Assembly: GCF_002833405.1 (NCBI RefSeq)
Contig: NZ_CP025135.1
Coordinates: 1,221,501-1,285,500, forward strand
DNA length: 64,000 nt
Direction of reading: 5' to 3'
DNA from: Planococcus sp. MB-3u-03
GTDB lineage: Bacteria; Bacillota; Bacilli; Bacillales_A; Planococcaceae
The notes under the pieces were generated by a model that searched no databases, was not told the DNA's origin, and saw only the letters and a list, made by a program, of their open reading frames with translations. Position 1 is the stretch's first letter. The number at the start of each line of letters is the position of its first letter. The position numbers and the translations under genes were made by a program. Shown here piece after piece: positions 20,251 through 34,050 of the stretch.

Positions 20251-20440
20251 GAAAGACGTCACGAGCGCCTTGGCGCGCGAACGGCTTTTGCGATGGTCGC
20301 CCTTGGGCGGTCGGAGCAATCAGCCATTCCAAACTTCGGTGTTCGTGACTTAACTACTGATCAGCGTATGCAGATCAAAGCGAATCGCGCGTCTTTTAGA
20401 CGGCGATACGCCAGCAACTATTGAGCAATCAATACTACTC

Positions 20441-21987
<1,547 letters not shown>

Positions 21988-22015
21988 ATTATATCGGAAC
22001 CGATCTTCGGATCGG

Positions 22016-22043
22016 GTTGACGTTTTGCGTTCAGTTTTGAAGG
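22016..22043 (+). other. 16S rRNA processing stem, right arm
   Basis: GTTGACGTTTTGC...TTTTGAAGG pairs with the leader arm at 20222-20250. It lies in the 16S-23S spacer, which contains no tRNA gene. Confidence 0.8.
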
Positions 22044-22070
22044 TTCACTCCGCAAGGATTGACTTTCGAA

Positions 22071-22103
22071 CTTGTTCTTTGAAAACTGGATAGATCGACA
22101 TTG
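22071..22103 (+). other. 23S rRNA processing stem, left arm
   Basis: CTTGTTCTTTGAAAACTGG...GACATTG is complementary to 25096-25129 downstream of 23S, with a few mismatches. This is the expected RNase III stalk of 23S. Confidence 0.8.
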
Positions 22104-22164
22104 ATTAAGAAACAAGCATCAAGTAGCGTGATCGCTTCGCGATCAACTTATTTTGACCCTCAGT

Positions 22165-25072
<2,908 letters not shown>

Positions 25073-25095
25073 ACAAACTGAAACGCGCGTTTCCC

Positions 25096-25129
25096 CAATG
25101 TCGATTTATCCGGTTTTGAAAGAACAAGG
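25096..25129 (+). other. 23S rRNA processing stem, right arm
   Basis: Complement of 22071-22103 (CAATGTCGA...GAACAAGG). It is directly followed by a small TTTTGCC TTTA GGCAAAA hairpin at about 25132-25149. Confidence 0.8.
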
Positions 25130-25153
25130 ACTTTTGCCTTTAGGCAAAAAGAC

Positions 25154-25181
25154 TTGTAAAACTCGTCAGAGTTGGTATAAT
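25154..25181 (+). promoter_or_regulatory. Promoter-like sequence between 23S and 5S
   Basis: TTGTAA, 16 bases, TATAAT in the 23S-5S spacer. It could give separate expression of 5S plus the tRNA cluster; no other evidence is available from sequence. Confidence 0.3.
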
Positions 25182-25208
25182 AAAAAACTTGTCTTTCAAA
25201 ACCTTATA

Positions 25209-25322
<114 letters not shown>

Positions 25323-25330
25323 ATACATAT

Positions 25331-25406
25331 GGAGGATTAGCTCAGCTGGGAGAGCATCTGCCTTACAAGCAGAGGGTCGGCGGTTCGATCCCGTCATCCT
25401 CCACCA
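25331..25406 (+). tRNA. tRNA-Val(TAC)
   Basis: Full cloverleaf with anticodon loop CTTACAA, intact TTCGATC T-loop and encoded CCA. First tRNA of the cluster behind 5S. Confidence 0.95.
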
Positions 25407-25418
25407 TTTTTACTCTAT

Positions 25419-25494
<76 letters not shown>

Positions 25495-25503
25495 CTCATG
25501 TTT

Positions 25504-25578
25504 GAGCCATTAGCTCAGTTGGTAGAGCATCTGACTTTAATCAGAGGGTCGAAGGTTCGAATCCTTCATGGCTCACCA
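25504..25578 (+). tRNA. tRNA-Lys(TTT), anticodon loop one base short
   Basis: All arms match a Bacillus tRNA-Lys, but between stem halves TCTGA and TCAGA only six loop bases (CTTTAA) are present where seven (with four T) are expected. A T is missing from the anticodon run. Either a sequence error or a broken gene. CCA is encoded. Confidence 0.9.
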
Positions 25579-25599
25579 TTTTAATTTCATAATTGCCAC

Positions 25600-25682
25600 G
25601 CGGGTGTGGCGGAACTGGCAGACGCACTAGACTTAGGATCTAGCGCCTTCGGGCGTGGGGTTCGACTCCTTCACCCGCACCA
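25600..25682 (+). tRNA. tRNA-Leu(TAG), T-stem short
   Basis: Class II tRNA with loop CTTAGGA and CCA. The T-stem has four base pairs (GGGG...CCTT) instead of five: one G and one C are missing from runs compared with the usual form. Confidence 0.92.
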
Positions 25683-25683
25683 A

Positions 25684-25757
25684 GCGGAAGTAGTTCAGTG
25701 GTAGAACGCCACCTTGCCAAGGTGGAGGTCGCGGGTTCGACCCCGTCTTCCGCTCCA
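25684..25757 (+). tRNA. tRNA-Gly(GCC)
   Basis: Anticodon loop TTGCCAA; acceptor GCGGAAG/CTTCCGC, TCCA end. The T-loop/stem has four C where five are needed, so one base is probably missing. It starts one base after the preceding tRNA. Confidence 0.93.
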
Positions 25758-25779
25758 ATTTTTATCTGTCCAATGCCCC

Positions 25780-25868
25780 GCCGGGGTGGCGGAACTGGCA
25801 GACGCACAGGACTTAAAATCCTGCGGTAGGTGACTACCGTACCGGTTCGATTCCGGTCCTCGGCACCA
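25780..25868 (+). tRNA. tRNA-Leu(TAA)
   Basis: Class II tRNA with loop CTTAAAA, long variable arm GCGGTAGGTGACTACCGT, intact CCGGT/CCGGT-type T-arm and CCA. Confidence 0.95.
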
Positions 25869-25893
25869 ACTGTTTTATCAAATTTTATATTAT

Positions 25894-25970
25894 GCGCCCG
25901 TAGCTCAATTGGATAGAGTACTTGACTACGAATCAAGCGGTTAGAGGTTCGAGTCCTCTCGGGCGCGCCA
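25894..25970 (+). tRNA. tRNA-Arg(ACG)
   Basis: Anticodon loop CTACGAA (A34 becomes inosine in known tRNA-Arg). All arms are complete and GCCA ends the gene. Confidence 0.95.
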
Positions 25971-25994
25971 TATTTTGTCATCATCCTATTTAGT

Positions 25995-26069
25995 CGGGAA
26001 GTAGCTCAGCTTGGTAGAGCACTTGGTTTGGGACCAAGGGTCGCAGGTTGAATCCTGTCTTCCCGACCA
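25995..26069 (+). tRNA. tRNA-Pro(TGG), T-loop one base short
   Basis: Anticodon loop TTTGGGA, CCA present. The normally invariant TTCGA of the T-loop reads TTGA, one base short. Confidence 0.92.
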
Positions 26070-26075
26070 CTTTAT

Positions 26076-26151
26076 GGGGCCTTAGCTCAGCTGGGAGAGC
26101 GCCTGCCTTGCACGCAGGAGGTCAGCGGTTCGATCCCGCTAGGCTCCACCA
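26076..26151 (+). tRNA. tRNA-Ala(TGC)
   Basis: Anticodon loop CTTGCAC; complete cloverleaf with CCA. Not in the 16S-23S spacer as in many bacteria. Confidence 0.95.
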
Positions 26152-26172
26152 ACTATACAATTTAAAGATCCT

Positions 26173-26244
26173 GGCGGCGTAGCTCAGCTGGCTAGAGCGT
26201 ACGGTTCATACCCGTAAGGTCGGGGTTCGATCCCTCTGCCGCCA
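26173..26244 (+). tRNA. tRNA-Met(CAT), elongator
   Basis: Loop TTCATAC; the body matches elongator tRNA-Met (GGCGGCG acceptor). The T-stem is one pair short and no CCA follows the discriminator A, unlike its neighbours. Confidence 0.88.
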
Positions 26245-26250
26245 CTTTTA

Positions 26251-26327
26251 GGACCTTTAGCTCAGTTGGTTAGAGCAGACGGCTCATAACCGTCCGGTCG
26301 CAGGTTCGAGTCCTGCAAGGTCCACCA
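26251..26327 (+). tRNA. tRNA-Ile2(CAT)
   Basis: Loop CTCATAA in a GGACCTTTAGCTCAG body, the form whose C34 is changed to lysidine by TilS to read AUA. The identity as Ile rather than Met is inferred from this body and the cluster position. CCA encoded. Confidence 0.85.
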
Positions 26328-26342
26328 TTTAATATTTATCAC

Positions 26343-26433
26343 GGAGGAATACCCAAGTTTGGCTGAAGGGATCGGTCTTGAAAACCGACAGGGGAGTCAA
26401 ATCCCGCGGGGTTGAATCCCTCTTCCTCCTCCA
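26343..26433 (+). tRNA. tRNA-Ser(TGA)
   Basis: Class II tRNA with loop CTTGAAA. The T-loop reads TTGA rather than TTCGA, and the base before CCA is T where serine tRNAs have G. Both are probably sequence errors. Confidence 0.9.
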
Positions 26434-26475
26434 TTTTAAAAATGAGTGGACAATTATTTTATTCAATACTATTAT

Positions 26476-26552
<77 letters not shown>

Positions 26553-26554
26553 AT

Positions 26555-26630
26555 GGTCCCGTGGTGTAGCGGTTAACATGCCTGCCTGTCACGCAGGAGA
26601 TCGCCGGTTCGATCCCGGTCGGGACCGCCA
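26555..26630 (+). tRNA. tRNA-Asp(GTC)
   Basis: Anticodon loop CTGTCAC, acceptor GGTCCCG/CGGGACC, CCA encoded. Complete. Confidence 0.95.
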
Positions 26631-26644
26631 TTTTATAAATATGT

Positions 26645-26720
26645 GGGTCAGTAGCTCAGTCGGTAGAGCATTAGATTGAAGCTCTAAGTGTCGGCGGTTC
26701 GATTCCGTCCTGACCCACCA
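26645..26720 (+). tRNA. tRNA-Phe(GAA)
   Basis: Anticodon loop TTGAAGC between TTAGA and TCTAA; complete with CCA. In B. subtilis trnB a tRNA-His follows here; none is present. Confidence 0.94.
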
Positions 26721-26724
26721 TATT

Positions 26725-26797
26725 GCGGGTGTAGTTTAGTGGTAAAACCTCAGCCTTCCAAGCTGATGATGAGGGTTCGATTCCCTTCACCCGCCCA
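26725..26797 (+). tRNA. tRNA-Gly(TCC)
   Basis: Anticodon loop CTTCCAA, acceptor GCGGGTG/CACCCGC. CCA follows directly, without a separate discriminator base. Confidence 0.92.
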
Positions 26798-26802
26798 ATA
26801 AT

Positions 26803-26879
<77 letters not shown>

Positions 26880-26883
26880 TTGT

Positions 26884-26958
26884 TCCGAAGTAGCTCAGTG
26901 GTAGAGCACCGCACTGTTAATGCGATGGTCGTAGGTTCGAGTCCCACCTTCGGAGCCA
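26884..26958 (+). tRNA. tRNA-Asn(GTT)
   Basis: Anticodon loop CTGTTAA, acceptor TCCGAAG/CTTCGGA, GCCA end. The T-stem has an A/C mismatch. Confidence 0.94.
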
Positions 26959-26962
26959 TACT

Positions 26963-27052
26963 GGGAAGTACTCAAGTGGCTGAAGAGGCGCCCCTGCTAA
27001 GGGTGTAGGTCGGTAACACCGGCGCGAGGGTTCAAATCCTCCTTCTCCGCCA
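26963..27052 (+). tRNA. tRNA-Ser(GCT)
   Basis: Class II tRNA, loop CTGCTAA, CCA encoded, correct G discriminator. The 5' acceptor strand reads GGGAAG where GGAGAAG is needed to pair with CTTCTCC, and the T-stem lacks a C. Confidence 0.91.
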
Positions 27053-27058
27053 GTATTT

Positions 27059-27130
27059 GGCCCCTTGGTCAAGGGTTAAGACACCGCCCTTTCACGGCGG
27101 TAACACGGGTTCGAATCCCGTAGGGTCATA
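27059..27130 (+). tRNA. tRNA-Glu(TTC)
   Basis: Anticodon loop CTTTCAC. The D-loop AAGGGTT lacks one base against the usual AAGCGGTT, the 3' acceptor strand is one G short, and no CCA is encoded. Last tRNA of the cluster. Confidence 0.88.
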
Positions 27131-27134
27131 TTAA

Positions 27135-27170
27135 AAGCGTCATGCATTCATATGCATGACGCTTTTTCTT
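27135..27170 (+). terminator. rrn-trn operon terminator
   Basis: AAAGCGTCATGCAT / ATGCATGACGCTTT stem followed by TTTTTC, right after tRNA-Glu. Confidence 0.95.
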
Positions 27171-27172
27171 TT

Positions 27173-28106
27173 CTAATTTTGTTCATTGTGTGAAGCGAAA
27201 CTGTGTATTGCCATTCCTAGTATTACCATGGTTAAGCCAATTAATGCTATTGGGAAGGAAAAGCTATGCTTAAAAGAAGAAACTCACCTATTAATGCAAA
27301 TATAACTTCCATAGATTGCGTGGCTTCAACTGCGGCAAGCTTTGACATGTTGTTTCTGACCATATCGGTCGCCATAAAGAATAGAACAGTCGCTATTACT
27401 CCTGAACAGATGGCAACTATCAAAGATTGATAAATTTGAGAGTTAGAAGGCAACCCAGTTGTCGAGAACCCATAAATAGAGAACCAACCAAAGCGGGAGA
27501 CTGGCAATCGTCATTCCAAGCACGCGTTGATATGCATCTAGACGACCTTCGCAAACCTCCATCATTTTACGATTTCCAAGGGGTAGGCAAAGCTGCTATC
27601 AAAACGGGTACTAACCCGAGCAGCAACGTGGAAATAGTAACATTGGTTAAGTAGTCAAGTTGAAGAAGGGCTATTCCAGCTAAGATAATAGTTGAGAATA
27701 ATAAGCCTTTAATGGGGATGCGTTGCTTTTGTATTACGGTTTGACCGGATATATGAATTTTAACGATAAAAGAGGAGCCAGTAAAGTTCCAGCAATAATC
27801 GTAAATTGCCAAGTTCCAGCTATTAGCCAGCCTGGAGAGTGTGCTGCTGCAAAACACAGTGGGGCGTAAAAAGACCGAATCCTATGAAACTCCACAATAA
27901 CCATTTTACTTTATGTTTCTTCATTTCCTGGAGGAGGGGGTATATTACCCTAAGTATTACAATTAATAAGAGGAAAGGGATCATAAATAGATAGCGCAGG
28001 GACGCGCTCCATACCCAATGGCCTCCTTGTGCCTCCATTAAAGCATTAACAACAAAAGTAACTGCAAAAACATTGCTCCGGCAAGGCCTAATAAAATTGG
28101 TTTCAT
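27173..28106 (-). CDS. EmrE-like DMT permease (several frameshifts)
   Basis: Conceptual correction gives about 310 residues starting MKPILLGLAGAMFFAVTFVV (ATG 28106) and ending ...SFASHNEQN at 27173. It has ten hydrophobic segments and belongs to the multidrug-resistance efflux branch of the DMT superfamily. At least five one-base lesions break it (near 28070, 27955, 27865, 27780, 27585, 27520 and 27270). The density is higher than in neighbouring genes, so true decay cannot be excluded, but the remaining residues look well conserved. It stands alone between the tRNA cluster and menA. Confidence 0.65.
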
Positions 28107-28206
28107 AGAAAACCCCTTTTGTATATATTAGATACAATATATCGCATTCAAAGAGTTTTCACCACACTTATTAATAGAAGACTTCCCAGAGTTATTTTCA
28201 ATATTT

Positions 28207-28240
28207 AAAAGCTGATGGCTCATTGCCATCAGCTTTTAAG
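28207..28240. terminator. menA terminator
   Basis: AAAAGCTGATGGC TCATT GCCATCAGCTTTT, palindromic, just downstream of menA. Confidence 0.9.
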
Positions 28241-28242
28241 TA

Positions 28243-29157
28243 TTAAGATAAAAAATAATCTACTAGTAGACCGATTGCCAACAGGAAGTTGAATAAAGTA
28301 TTCGTGATGCCTGTATCCTTCATGGCAGGCATTACTTGCAATGGTTCAGTGAAGCGCTTAAAAGCCATAATTACCTTAAGTGGCTTAATAACACTCAATA
28401 GCACCAATAAAGCCCAAGGTGTAACGATGCCAAGGATCACCAATAAAATAATCCAAGCATAAGATAAGATAAAGAACCACATGAAGATGGTAACTGCAGC
28501 CGGTCTGCCAGCCAATATAGCCAAAGTGCGCCGACCGCTTTTTTTATCTCCGACCATGTCGCGGATGTTATTGGCCATCATAATTGCGGCTACGAGTAAT
28601 GTGCTGGGTACAGCTAACATAACAGCGGTAGAGGTAATTGTTTCTGTTTGGATATAAAAAGCTACGATCACTATAAGGAAGCCCATGAACAATCCTGAAA
28701 ACAATTCACCTAATGGCGTGTATGCGATCGGGTATGGCCCACCGGTGTAAAAATAACCGACTAGCATACCAATGCCACCAACTGCCAATAGCCACCAACT
28801 GGTGGAAGCTGCAATATAAAGTCCTAATACAGCAGAGATAGCGTAAAGCAGGAATGCCAGAACGAGAACGGTTTTCGGTGAAACACCATTCCGGACGATA
28901 GCGCCTCCAATGCCAACGGATTCTTCAGTATCGAGCCCTCTCGCGTAATCATAGTATTCATTGAACATATTGGTTGCTGCTTGAATCAGTAGGCTTGCGA
29001 TCAGCATGGCTAAGAACAGCGCCCAATTTAAAGCGGTATAATGGATTGCAATCATTGTCCCTAGGAATACTGGGGCAAAAGATGCCGTTAAAGTATGGGG
29101 CCGGGTGAGCTGCCACCAGACGCGCCATCCACTATCAGCTTGTATGGAATGTGTCAT
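28243..29157 (-). CDS. menA: 1,4-dihydroxy-2-naphthoate polyprenyltransferase
   Basis: A 304-residue membrane prenyltransferase of the UbiA family. It joins the polyprenyl chain to 1,4-dihydroxy-2-naphthoate, giving demethylmenaquinone. The first Asp-rich site is seen as NMFNEYYDYARGLD (about residues 62 to 76) and the second as MANNIRDMVGDKKSGRRTLA (about 190 to 210), with eight or nine hydrophobic helices. Start ATG 29157 has AGGAGAG six bases upstream. It is divergent from menF, so the last soluble-pathway steps and the membrane step are encoded side by side, as in Bacillus. Confidence 0.95.
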   Translation of the reverse strand: MTHSIQADSGWRVWWQLTRPHTLTASFAPVFLGTMIAIHYTALNWALFLAMLIASLLIQAATNMFNEYYDYARGLDTEESVGIGGAIVRNGVSPKTVLVLAFLLYAISAVLGLYIAASTSWWLLAVGGIGMLVGYFYTGGPYPIAYTPLGELFSGLFMGFLIVIVAFYIQTETITSTAVMLAVPSTLLVAAIMMANNIRDMVGDKKSGRRTLAILAGRPAAVTIFMWFFILSYAWIILLVILGIVTPWALLVLLSVIKPLKVIMAFKRFTEPLQVMPAMKDTGITNTLFNFLLAIGLLVDYFLS

Positions 29158-29317
29158 TTCTATCTCTCCTATTCATTTCTATCCAACCTATATTGTACTT
29201 CAAAACACAGAGATTTACAGCATATGTTGTGCTGAATTCCAGAGAAAGGGGTATGATAGAAGGTAGAGATAAAATGTATCGCAGTGAATTGAAGCTGCAG
29301 TAAACGGAGGTAATCCG

Positions 29318-30709
29318 GTGAATTCACAATCGTATTCATCAACTGAACAAATGGAAGCGAATCGCTTCAGCGGCTATCGCTTCTATACAGAAACAATTGA
29401 AGTATCGACCATGTCTGCTCTGGCATTTTTCGAAGCTGGGCAGGAACAGTACGAAGGTAAGCGCATGTTTTGGCAGAATCGTGAAAAGTCCTTTACGATG
29501 GTGGGCCTTGGACATGCTTATGTGCTGACGGCTGACGATTATAAAGGACGATTCAGCAGCATTCAGAAGGACTGGAAAGCGCTGAGTGCCCAATTGGTGA
29601 ATGAAGAAACAGCCGTTCAGCCAGTGCTATTCGGCGGTTTTTCATTTGATCCTTTGAATAATCAGCCGAGCGAGTGGCGAAATTTCCCGCAGGCTTATTT
29701 TGCTGTGCCGACATTTCAGCTTATTATCAAAGGAGAGCAGGCGTATGTCAGTGTCCATTTGATTACTAAGCAGCCAAACAGCTTTATGGATTTTGAAATG
29801 TTGCGTAAAGAACGTGACCGGTTGATCCATGGCGCGCAAGTTTCGGAGCCGAAAGCGTATCAAAAACCTCAAGTTTCAGAAAAGAAGGAACTGAAAAAAG
29901 ACGAATATATGCGCTCCATCGAAAAAGTGACGGACGTAATCCGTGCAGGAGAAGTGGATAAAGTGGTTATCGCAAGAGCACTGGGGCTTCGTTTTACAAA
30001 AGCTTTGGCGCCGGCATCTGCCCTTTACCAAGCAGCAAATGAACAGCCTGAAAGTTTTTTGTTCGGGCTGGAAGCTGGCGAGCAATTCTTCTTTGGGGCG
30101 ACTCCGGAGCGCCTCGTTAAAGTGGAACAACAAAAAGCATTGTCAACGTGTTTGGCAGGTTCTACACCCCGCGGTCAATCCGTTGAACAGGATGAGGCCT
30201 TGGGGCAAGCCTTATTAAATGATTCGAAAAACCGTTCTGAGCATCAGTATGTTGTCCAGATGATCGGTGACGTGTTCGAGGAGCATTGTTCAGATCCGCG
30301 CATTCCGCAAAATCCTAAGCTGATGAAAATTCGGGATATACAACATTTGTATACACCGGTGGAAGGCAAGCTGAAAAAAGGCAGTTCGTTACTGGATTTT
30401 GTTGAAGCGCTACATCCGACACCCGCACTCGGTGGGGAGCCAAAACAGCAGGCATTGAGCTTAATTCGTTCGTATGAACCCTTGAATAGAGGATATTATG
30501 CGGCGCCGATCGGCTGGATCGACGCAAAAGGCGATGGTGAATTCGCTGTGGCGATCCGTTCCGCTTTGCTTGATGGAGATAAAGCGTATTTATTCGCAGG
30601 CGGCGGCATTGTGGCAGATTCTACACCAGAAGCCGAATATGATGAGACATGGGTGAAGTTCCGCCCGATGCTTCGTGTGCTGGGAGGAAATTTGCATGAC
30701 GAATCGTGA
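29318..30709 (+). CDS. menF: Isochorismate synthase
   Basis: A 463-residue chorismate-utilising enzyme that isomerises chorismate to isochorismate, the entry to menaquinone synthesis. The C-terminal chorismate-binding domain shows FLFGLEAGEQFFFGATPERL, SEHQYVVQMI and LHPTPALGGEPKQQA, followed by YAAPIGWID. The start region ATGAATTCACAATCG follows an ACGGAGG site. It is the first gene of menF-D-H-B-E-C and overlaps menD by 14 bp. The size and motifs fit MenF/DhbC; the men context decides. Confidence 0.95.
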   Translation: MNSQSYSSTEQMEANRFSGYRFYTETIEVSTMSALAFFEAGQEQYEGKRMFWQNREKSFTMVGLGHAYVLTADDYKGRFSSIQKDWKALSAQLVNEETAVQPVLFGGFSFDPLNNQPSEWRNFPQAYFAVPTFQLIIKGEQAYVSVHLITKQPNSFMDFEMLRKERDRLIHGAQVSEPKAYQKPQVSEKKELKKDEYMRSIEKVTDVIRAGEVDKVVIARALGLRFTKALAPASALYQAANEQPESFLFGLEAGEQFFFGATPERLVKVEQQKALSTCLAGSTPRGQSVEQDEALGQALLNDSKNRSEHQYVVQMIGDVFEEHCSDPRIPQNPKLMKIRDIQHLYTPVEGKLKKGSSLLDFVEALHPTPALGGEPKQQALSLIRSYEPLNRGYYAAPIGWIDAKGDGEFAVAIRSALLDGDKAYLFAGGGIVADSTPEAEYDETWVKFRPMLRVLGGNLHDES

Positions 30710-32393
30710 GTTTTTAACTGAATATGTTTCGGCATTTACACATTCGCTGTTACATGCAGGGGTGAAAAAGGCGGTTATCAGTCCGGGTTCGCGTTCGACG
30801 CCTCTTGCCTATGCTTTCATGAAACAAGAGGGGATAGAGACGTACCGGCAAATCGATGAACGATCGGCTGGGTTTTATGCACTAGGTTTGGCAAAAGCTT
30901 CGAACAGTCCAGTTGTTTTGATTTGTACATCAGGGACTGCGGCAGCCAATTATTTTCCCGCGATTGTGGAAGCCTATTATGCGCGTGTGCCACTTCTCGT
31001 GGTGACAGCGGATCGTCCTCATGAACTTCGTGATGTCGGAGCTCCACAAGCAATCAACCAGATCAATTTATTTGGCTCCCATGTCAAATGGTCGGCTGAT
31101 TTGCCGTTGCCTGAGCAAGGCAACCGTTTAGAGTTTTTGAAGCGCCATTTGGGGCGTGCAGCAGCAATGGCTGAAACCGCGCCGAAGGGACCGGTTCATT
31201 TGAACGTGCCATTCCGTGAACCGCTTGGCATTGATTTCGAACAGCCTTATGAAAGCAAAAGAGAGCTATACCGTTTTGAAAGCGGTCAGCAGCTGACTGA
31301 TGAAGCTGTGGCATTTTTACGAGGAGTGTTCAGCCATTCACGGGGCTTGCTGATCGCTGGGGAAAATACGGCTCTGGTTTCATCGGAGCAATGGGAGTTT
31401 ATCCGCCGGCTCGGTTGGCCAGTGCTTGCCGATCCGTTGTCGAATCTGCGCTCGAATGTACCTGATGATCTAATGGGTATCATCGTCGATTCGTATGATG
31501 CCTTGCTGAAGAATGAGAAATTTGCTGACAGTGTAGCGCCGGACGTGGTGGTAAGAATTGGACCTCAGCCTGTGTCCAAGCCGCTCAGCCTGTTTTTAGG
31601 GAAAGCCGAGCCTGCAAGTTATGTCGTGCTCGATGAAAGCCCGATGCTCAGAGACCCCCAATCAGCTGTCACGCATCACATCCAACAGCATGCTTCTGCC
31701 CTATGGAAGTTGAGTTTGGAAGCGAAATCGTCGAATCCGTATCTCGAACAATGGATAAAAGCAGGGGAATTTGTGCAGGAGACGATGTCTATCCATTGCC
31801 AGCAAGAATTGGATGAAGGCGTATTGGCGAAAGCCTTTTTTGATGAGCTCGACAGGTGTGATTTAACTGTGAGCAGCAGTATGCCGATACGGGATGCAGA
31901 TACCTATTTCCAGGTGACGCAACGGGACGTCCGGATTTATGCCAACCGCGGCGCCAATGGCATAGACGGAGTGGTATCGACTGCTTTCGGGATCCAGGCA
32001 GCGAATAAACGGCCTAGCTATCTATTGATCGGTGATTTGGCTTTGCTGCATGATATGAGCGGTTTGCTTGCATCGAAACTGCAAGCTGCCGATATGACGA
32101 TCGTTGTCATGAACAATGATGGAGGCGGGATATTTTCTTATTTGCCGCAGTCAAAAGAAGAGCGCTACTACGAGGAACTCTTCGGCACGCCGACAGGAAT
32201 CCAGTTCAAAGCAGCAGCTGAAATGTACGATGCGGAATATTACTCAGCGAAGACTGTGGAAGAATTGCAGTCGGCGCTTAGAACACCGAAAGACAAACCG
32301 GTGCGCATCATTGAAGTGGCAACAAACCGCGTCAATAACGTAACGGTTCACCGGAAATTGTGGGGCCGGCTCGATGAGGTGCTAAATACATGA
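30696..32393 (+). CDS. menD: SEPHCHC synthase
   Basis: A 565-residue thiamine-diphosphate enzyme that couples isochorismate with the succinic semialdehyde unit from 2-oxoglutarate. The N-terminal PYR domain contains VISPGSRSTPLAYAF and the Glu-bearing RQIDERSAGFYALG. The C-terminal PP domain shows LIGDLALLHDMSGLL and NNDGGGIFSYL for TPP/Mg binding. Chosen start is ATG 30696 behind GGGAGG; a longer reading frame upstream has no ribosome binding site. It overlaps menF by 14 bp and menH by 4 bp, suggesting translational coupling. Confidence 0.96.
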   Translation: MTNREFLTEYVSAFTHSLLHAGVKKAVISPGSRSTPLAYAFMKQEGIETYRQIDERSAGFYALGLAKASNSPVVLICTSGTAAANYFPAIVEAYYARVPLLVVTADRPHELRDVGAPQAINQINLFGSHVKWSADLPLPEQGNRLEFLKRHLGRAAAMAETAPKGPVHLNVPFREPLGIDFEQPYESKRELYRFESGQQLTDEAVAFLRGVFSHSRGLLIAGENTALVSSEQWEFIRRLGWPVLADPLSNLRSNVPDDLMGIIVDSYDALLKNEKFADSVAPDVVVRIGPQPVSKPLSLFLGKAEPASYVVLDESPMLRDPQSAVTHHIQQHASALWKLSLEAKSSNPYLEQWIKAGEFVQETMSIHCQQELDEGVLAKAFFDELDRCDLTVSSSMPIRDADTYFQVTQRDVRIYANRGANGIDGVVSTAFGIQAANKRPSYLLIGDLALLHDMSGLLASKLQAADMTIVVMNNDGGGIFSYLPQSKEERYYEELFGTPTGIQFKAAAEMYDAEYYSAKTVEELQSALRTPKDKPVRIIEVATNRVNNVTVHRKLWGRLDEVLNT

Positions 32394-33211
32394 AATTGAT
32401 AGCGAATGGTGTCCGCTACCATATTGAAGTAGTGGGAGATAGAGCCCATCCTGTTCTGGTTTTGCTTCACGGCTTTACGGGCAGCACTGCTACATGGAAA
32501 ACGGCCATTGAAAACTGGAGAGACTATCGGATAGTGGCGATCGACTTGATTGGGCATGGCCAGACAGAAAGCCCGGCAGACGAAAGCCGTTATGCGATGG
32601 AGCGGCAACTGGATGACCTTGATTTCATTTTTAAGGAAATGAAGTTGGAGAAATTCACATTGCTCGGCTATTCAATGGGCGGTCGCACGGCGCTTGCCTA
32701 TGCTTGTGAATTTCCACACCGCATTGACCAGCTTGTTTTGGAAAGTGCTTCACCTGGCTTGAAATCAGAAGCTGCAAGAGAAGAGCGGCGAGAACGTGAT
32801 GCTCAGCTAGCCACTAATATCCTTGATGGTGGACTAGAGCAATTCGTTGAGAAATGGGAGAACATCCCGTTGTTCGACAGCCAGAAATCATTGCCTGAAC
32901 ATGTGCGGCAGCAAGTAAAACAAGAACGATTGGCACAGACTGTACAAGGTTTGGCGAATAGCTTGAAAGGCATGGGCACAGGTTCACAGCGATCTTATTG
33001 GGACTGTTTGCCGGAATTGGAGATGCCAGTTTTGCTGGTGACCGGAGAACTAGATCTGAAGTTTTGCGCCACCGCGCTTGAGATGCAGGAGTTATTGCCG
33101 AATGTGGAACATCGCATCATTTCAGCGGGACATGCGATTCATGTGGAAAAACCGGCTGAATTTGCTACAATGGTTATGGAACGATTAAATGGAATTAATG
33201 AGGAGGACTAG
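32390..33211 (+). CDS. menH: SHCHC synthase (alpha/beta hydrolase)
   Basis: A 273-residue alpha/beta-hydrolase-fold lyase that removes pyruvate from SEPHCHC in menaquinone synthesis. The nucleophile Ser95 sits in GYSMGGRTA, the oxyanion region in LLHGFTGST, the Asp in VTGELDLKF and the His in [11 protein letters not shown]. It starts with an ATGA overlap with menD. menB follows after one base. Confidence 0.93.
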   Translation: MKLIANGVRYHIEVVGDRAHPVLVLLHGFTGSTATWKTAIENWRDYRIVAIDLIGHGQTESPADESRYAMERQLDDLDFIFKEMKLEKFTLLGYSMGGRTALAYACEFPHRIDQLVLESASPGLKSEAAREERRERDAQLATNILDGGLEQFVEKWENIPLFDSQKSLPEHVRQQVKQERLAQTVQGLANSLKGMGTGSQRSYWDCLPELEMPVLLVTGELDLKFCATALEMQELLPNVEHRIISAGHAIHVEKPAEFATMVMERLNGINEED

Positions 33212-33212
33212 T

Positions 33213-34034
33213 ATGTCAACACGTCAATGGGTTACAGAACTTACATATGAAGACATTAAATACGAAACATATAATGGGATTGCAAAAATCACCATTAACC
33301 GTCCGGAAGTACGCAACGCATTCCGCCCGAAAACGGTTCATGAATTGATCGACGCGTTTTCACGCGCGCGCGACAACTCGGATGTTGGTGTCATCGTTTT
33401 GACAGGTGAAGGCGAAAAAGCATTCTGTTCAGGCGGAGACCAATCCGTCCGCGGACACGGCGGCTATGTTGGGGAAGATGAAATTCCACGCCTTAACGTC
33501 TTGGACTTGCAGCGTTTGATCCGCGTCATTCCAAAACCGGTTGTTGCAATGGTTGCTGGATTCGCGATCGGCGGCGGACACGTGCTTCACGTTGTTTGTG
33601 ATTTGACGATTGCTGCAGACAACGCACGCTTCGGACAAACTGGACCGCGCGTCGGTTCATTTGATGCAGGCTATGGCTCCGGCTATTTGGCACGCATCAT
33701 CGGACATAAGAAAGCTCGCGAAATCTGGTACTTGTGCCGCCAATACGATGCACAGGAAGCGCTTGATATGGGCCTTGTCAACACAGTGGTACCTTACGAG
33801 CAGTTGGAAGACGAAACCGTTAAATGGTGTGAGGAAATGCTTGAAATGAGCCCGACTGCATTGCGTTTCGTCAAAGCGGCAATGAATGCGGATACAGATG
33901 GCCTTGCTGGACTTCAGCAAATGGCTGGCGACGCGACTTTGCTTTATTACACAACGGATGAAGCGAAAGAAGGCCGCGATGCGTTTAAAGAAAAACGCAA
34001 ACCGGACTTCGGCCAATTCCCGCGTTTCCCTTGA
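33213..34034 (+). CDS. menB: 1,4-dihydroxy-2-naphthoyl-CoA synthase
   Basis: A 273-residue crotonase-fold enzyme performing the Dieckmann-type ring closure of o-succinylbenzoyl-CoA. Recognised by [39 protein letters not shown] and [21 protein letters not shown], and the C-terminal [12 protein letters not shown] typical of MenB. Start ATG 33213 has AGGAGG seven bases upstream, rather than an ATG 24 bases earlier. A strong terminator-like hairpin follows, before menE. Confidence 0.97.
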   Translation: MSTRQWVTELTYEDIKYETYNGIAKITINRPEVRNAFRPKTVHELIDAFSRARDNSDVGVIVLTGEGEKAFCSGGDQSVRGHGGYVGEDEIPRLNVLDLQRLIRVIPKPVVAMVAGFAIGGGHVLHVVCDLTIAADNARFGQTGPRVGSFDAGYGSGYLARIIGHKKAREIWYLCRQYDAQEALDMGLVNTVVPYEQLEDETVKWCEEMLEMSPTALRFVKAAMNADTDGLAGLQQMAGDATLLYYTTDEAKEGRDAFKEKRKPDFGQFPRFP

Positions 34035-34050
34035 TTATATGAATGAATTG

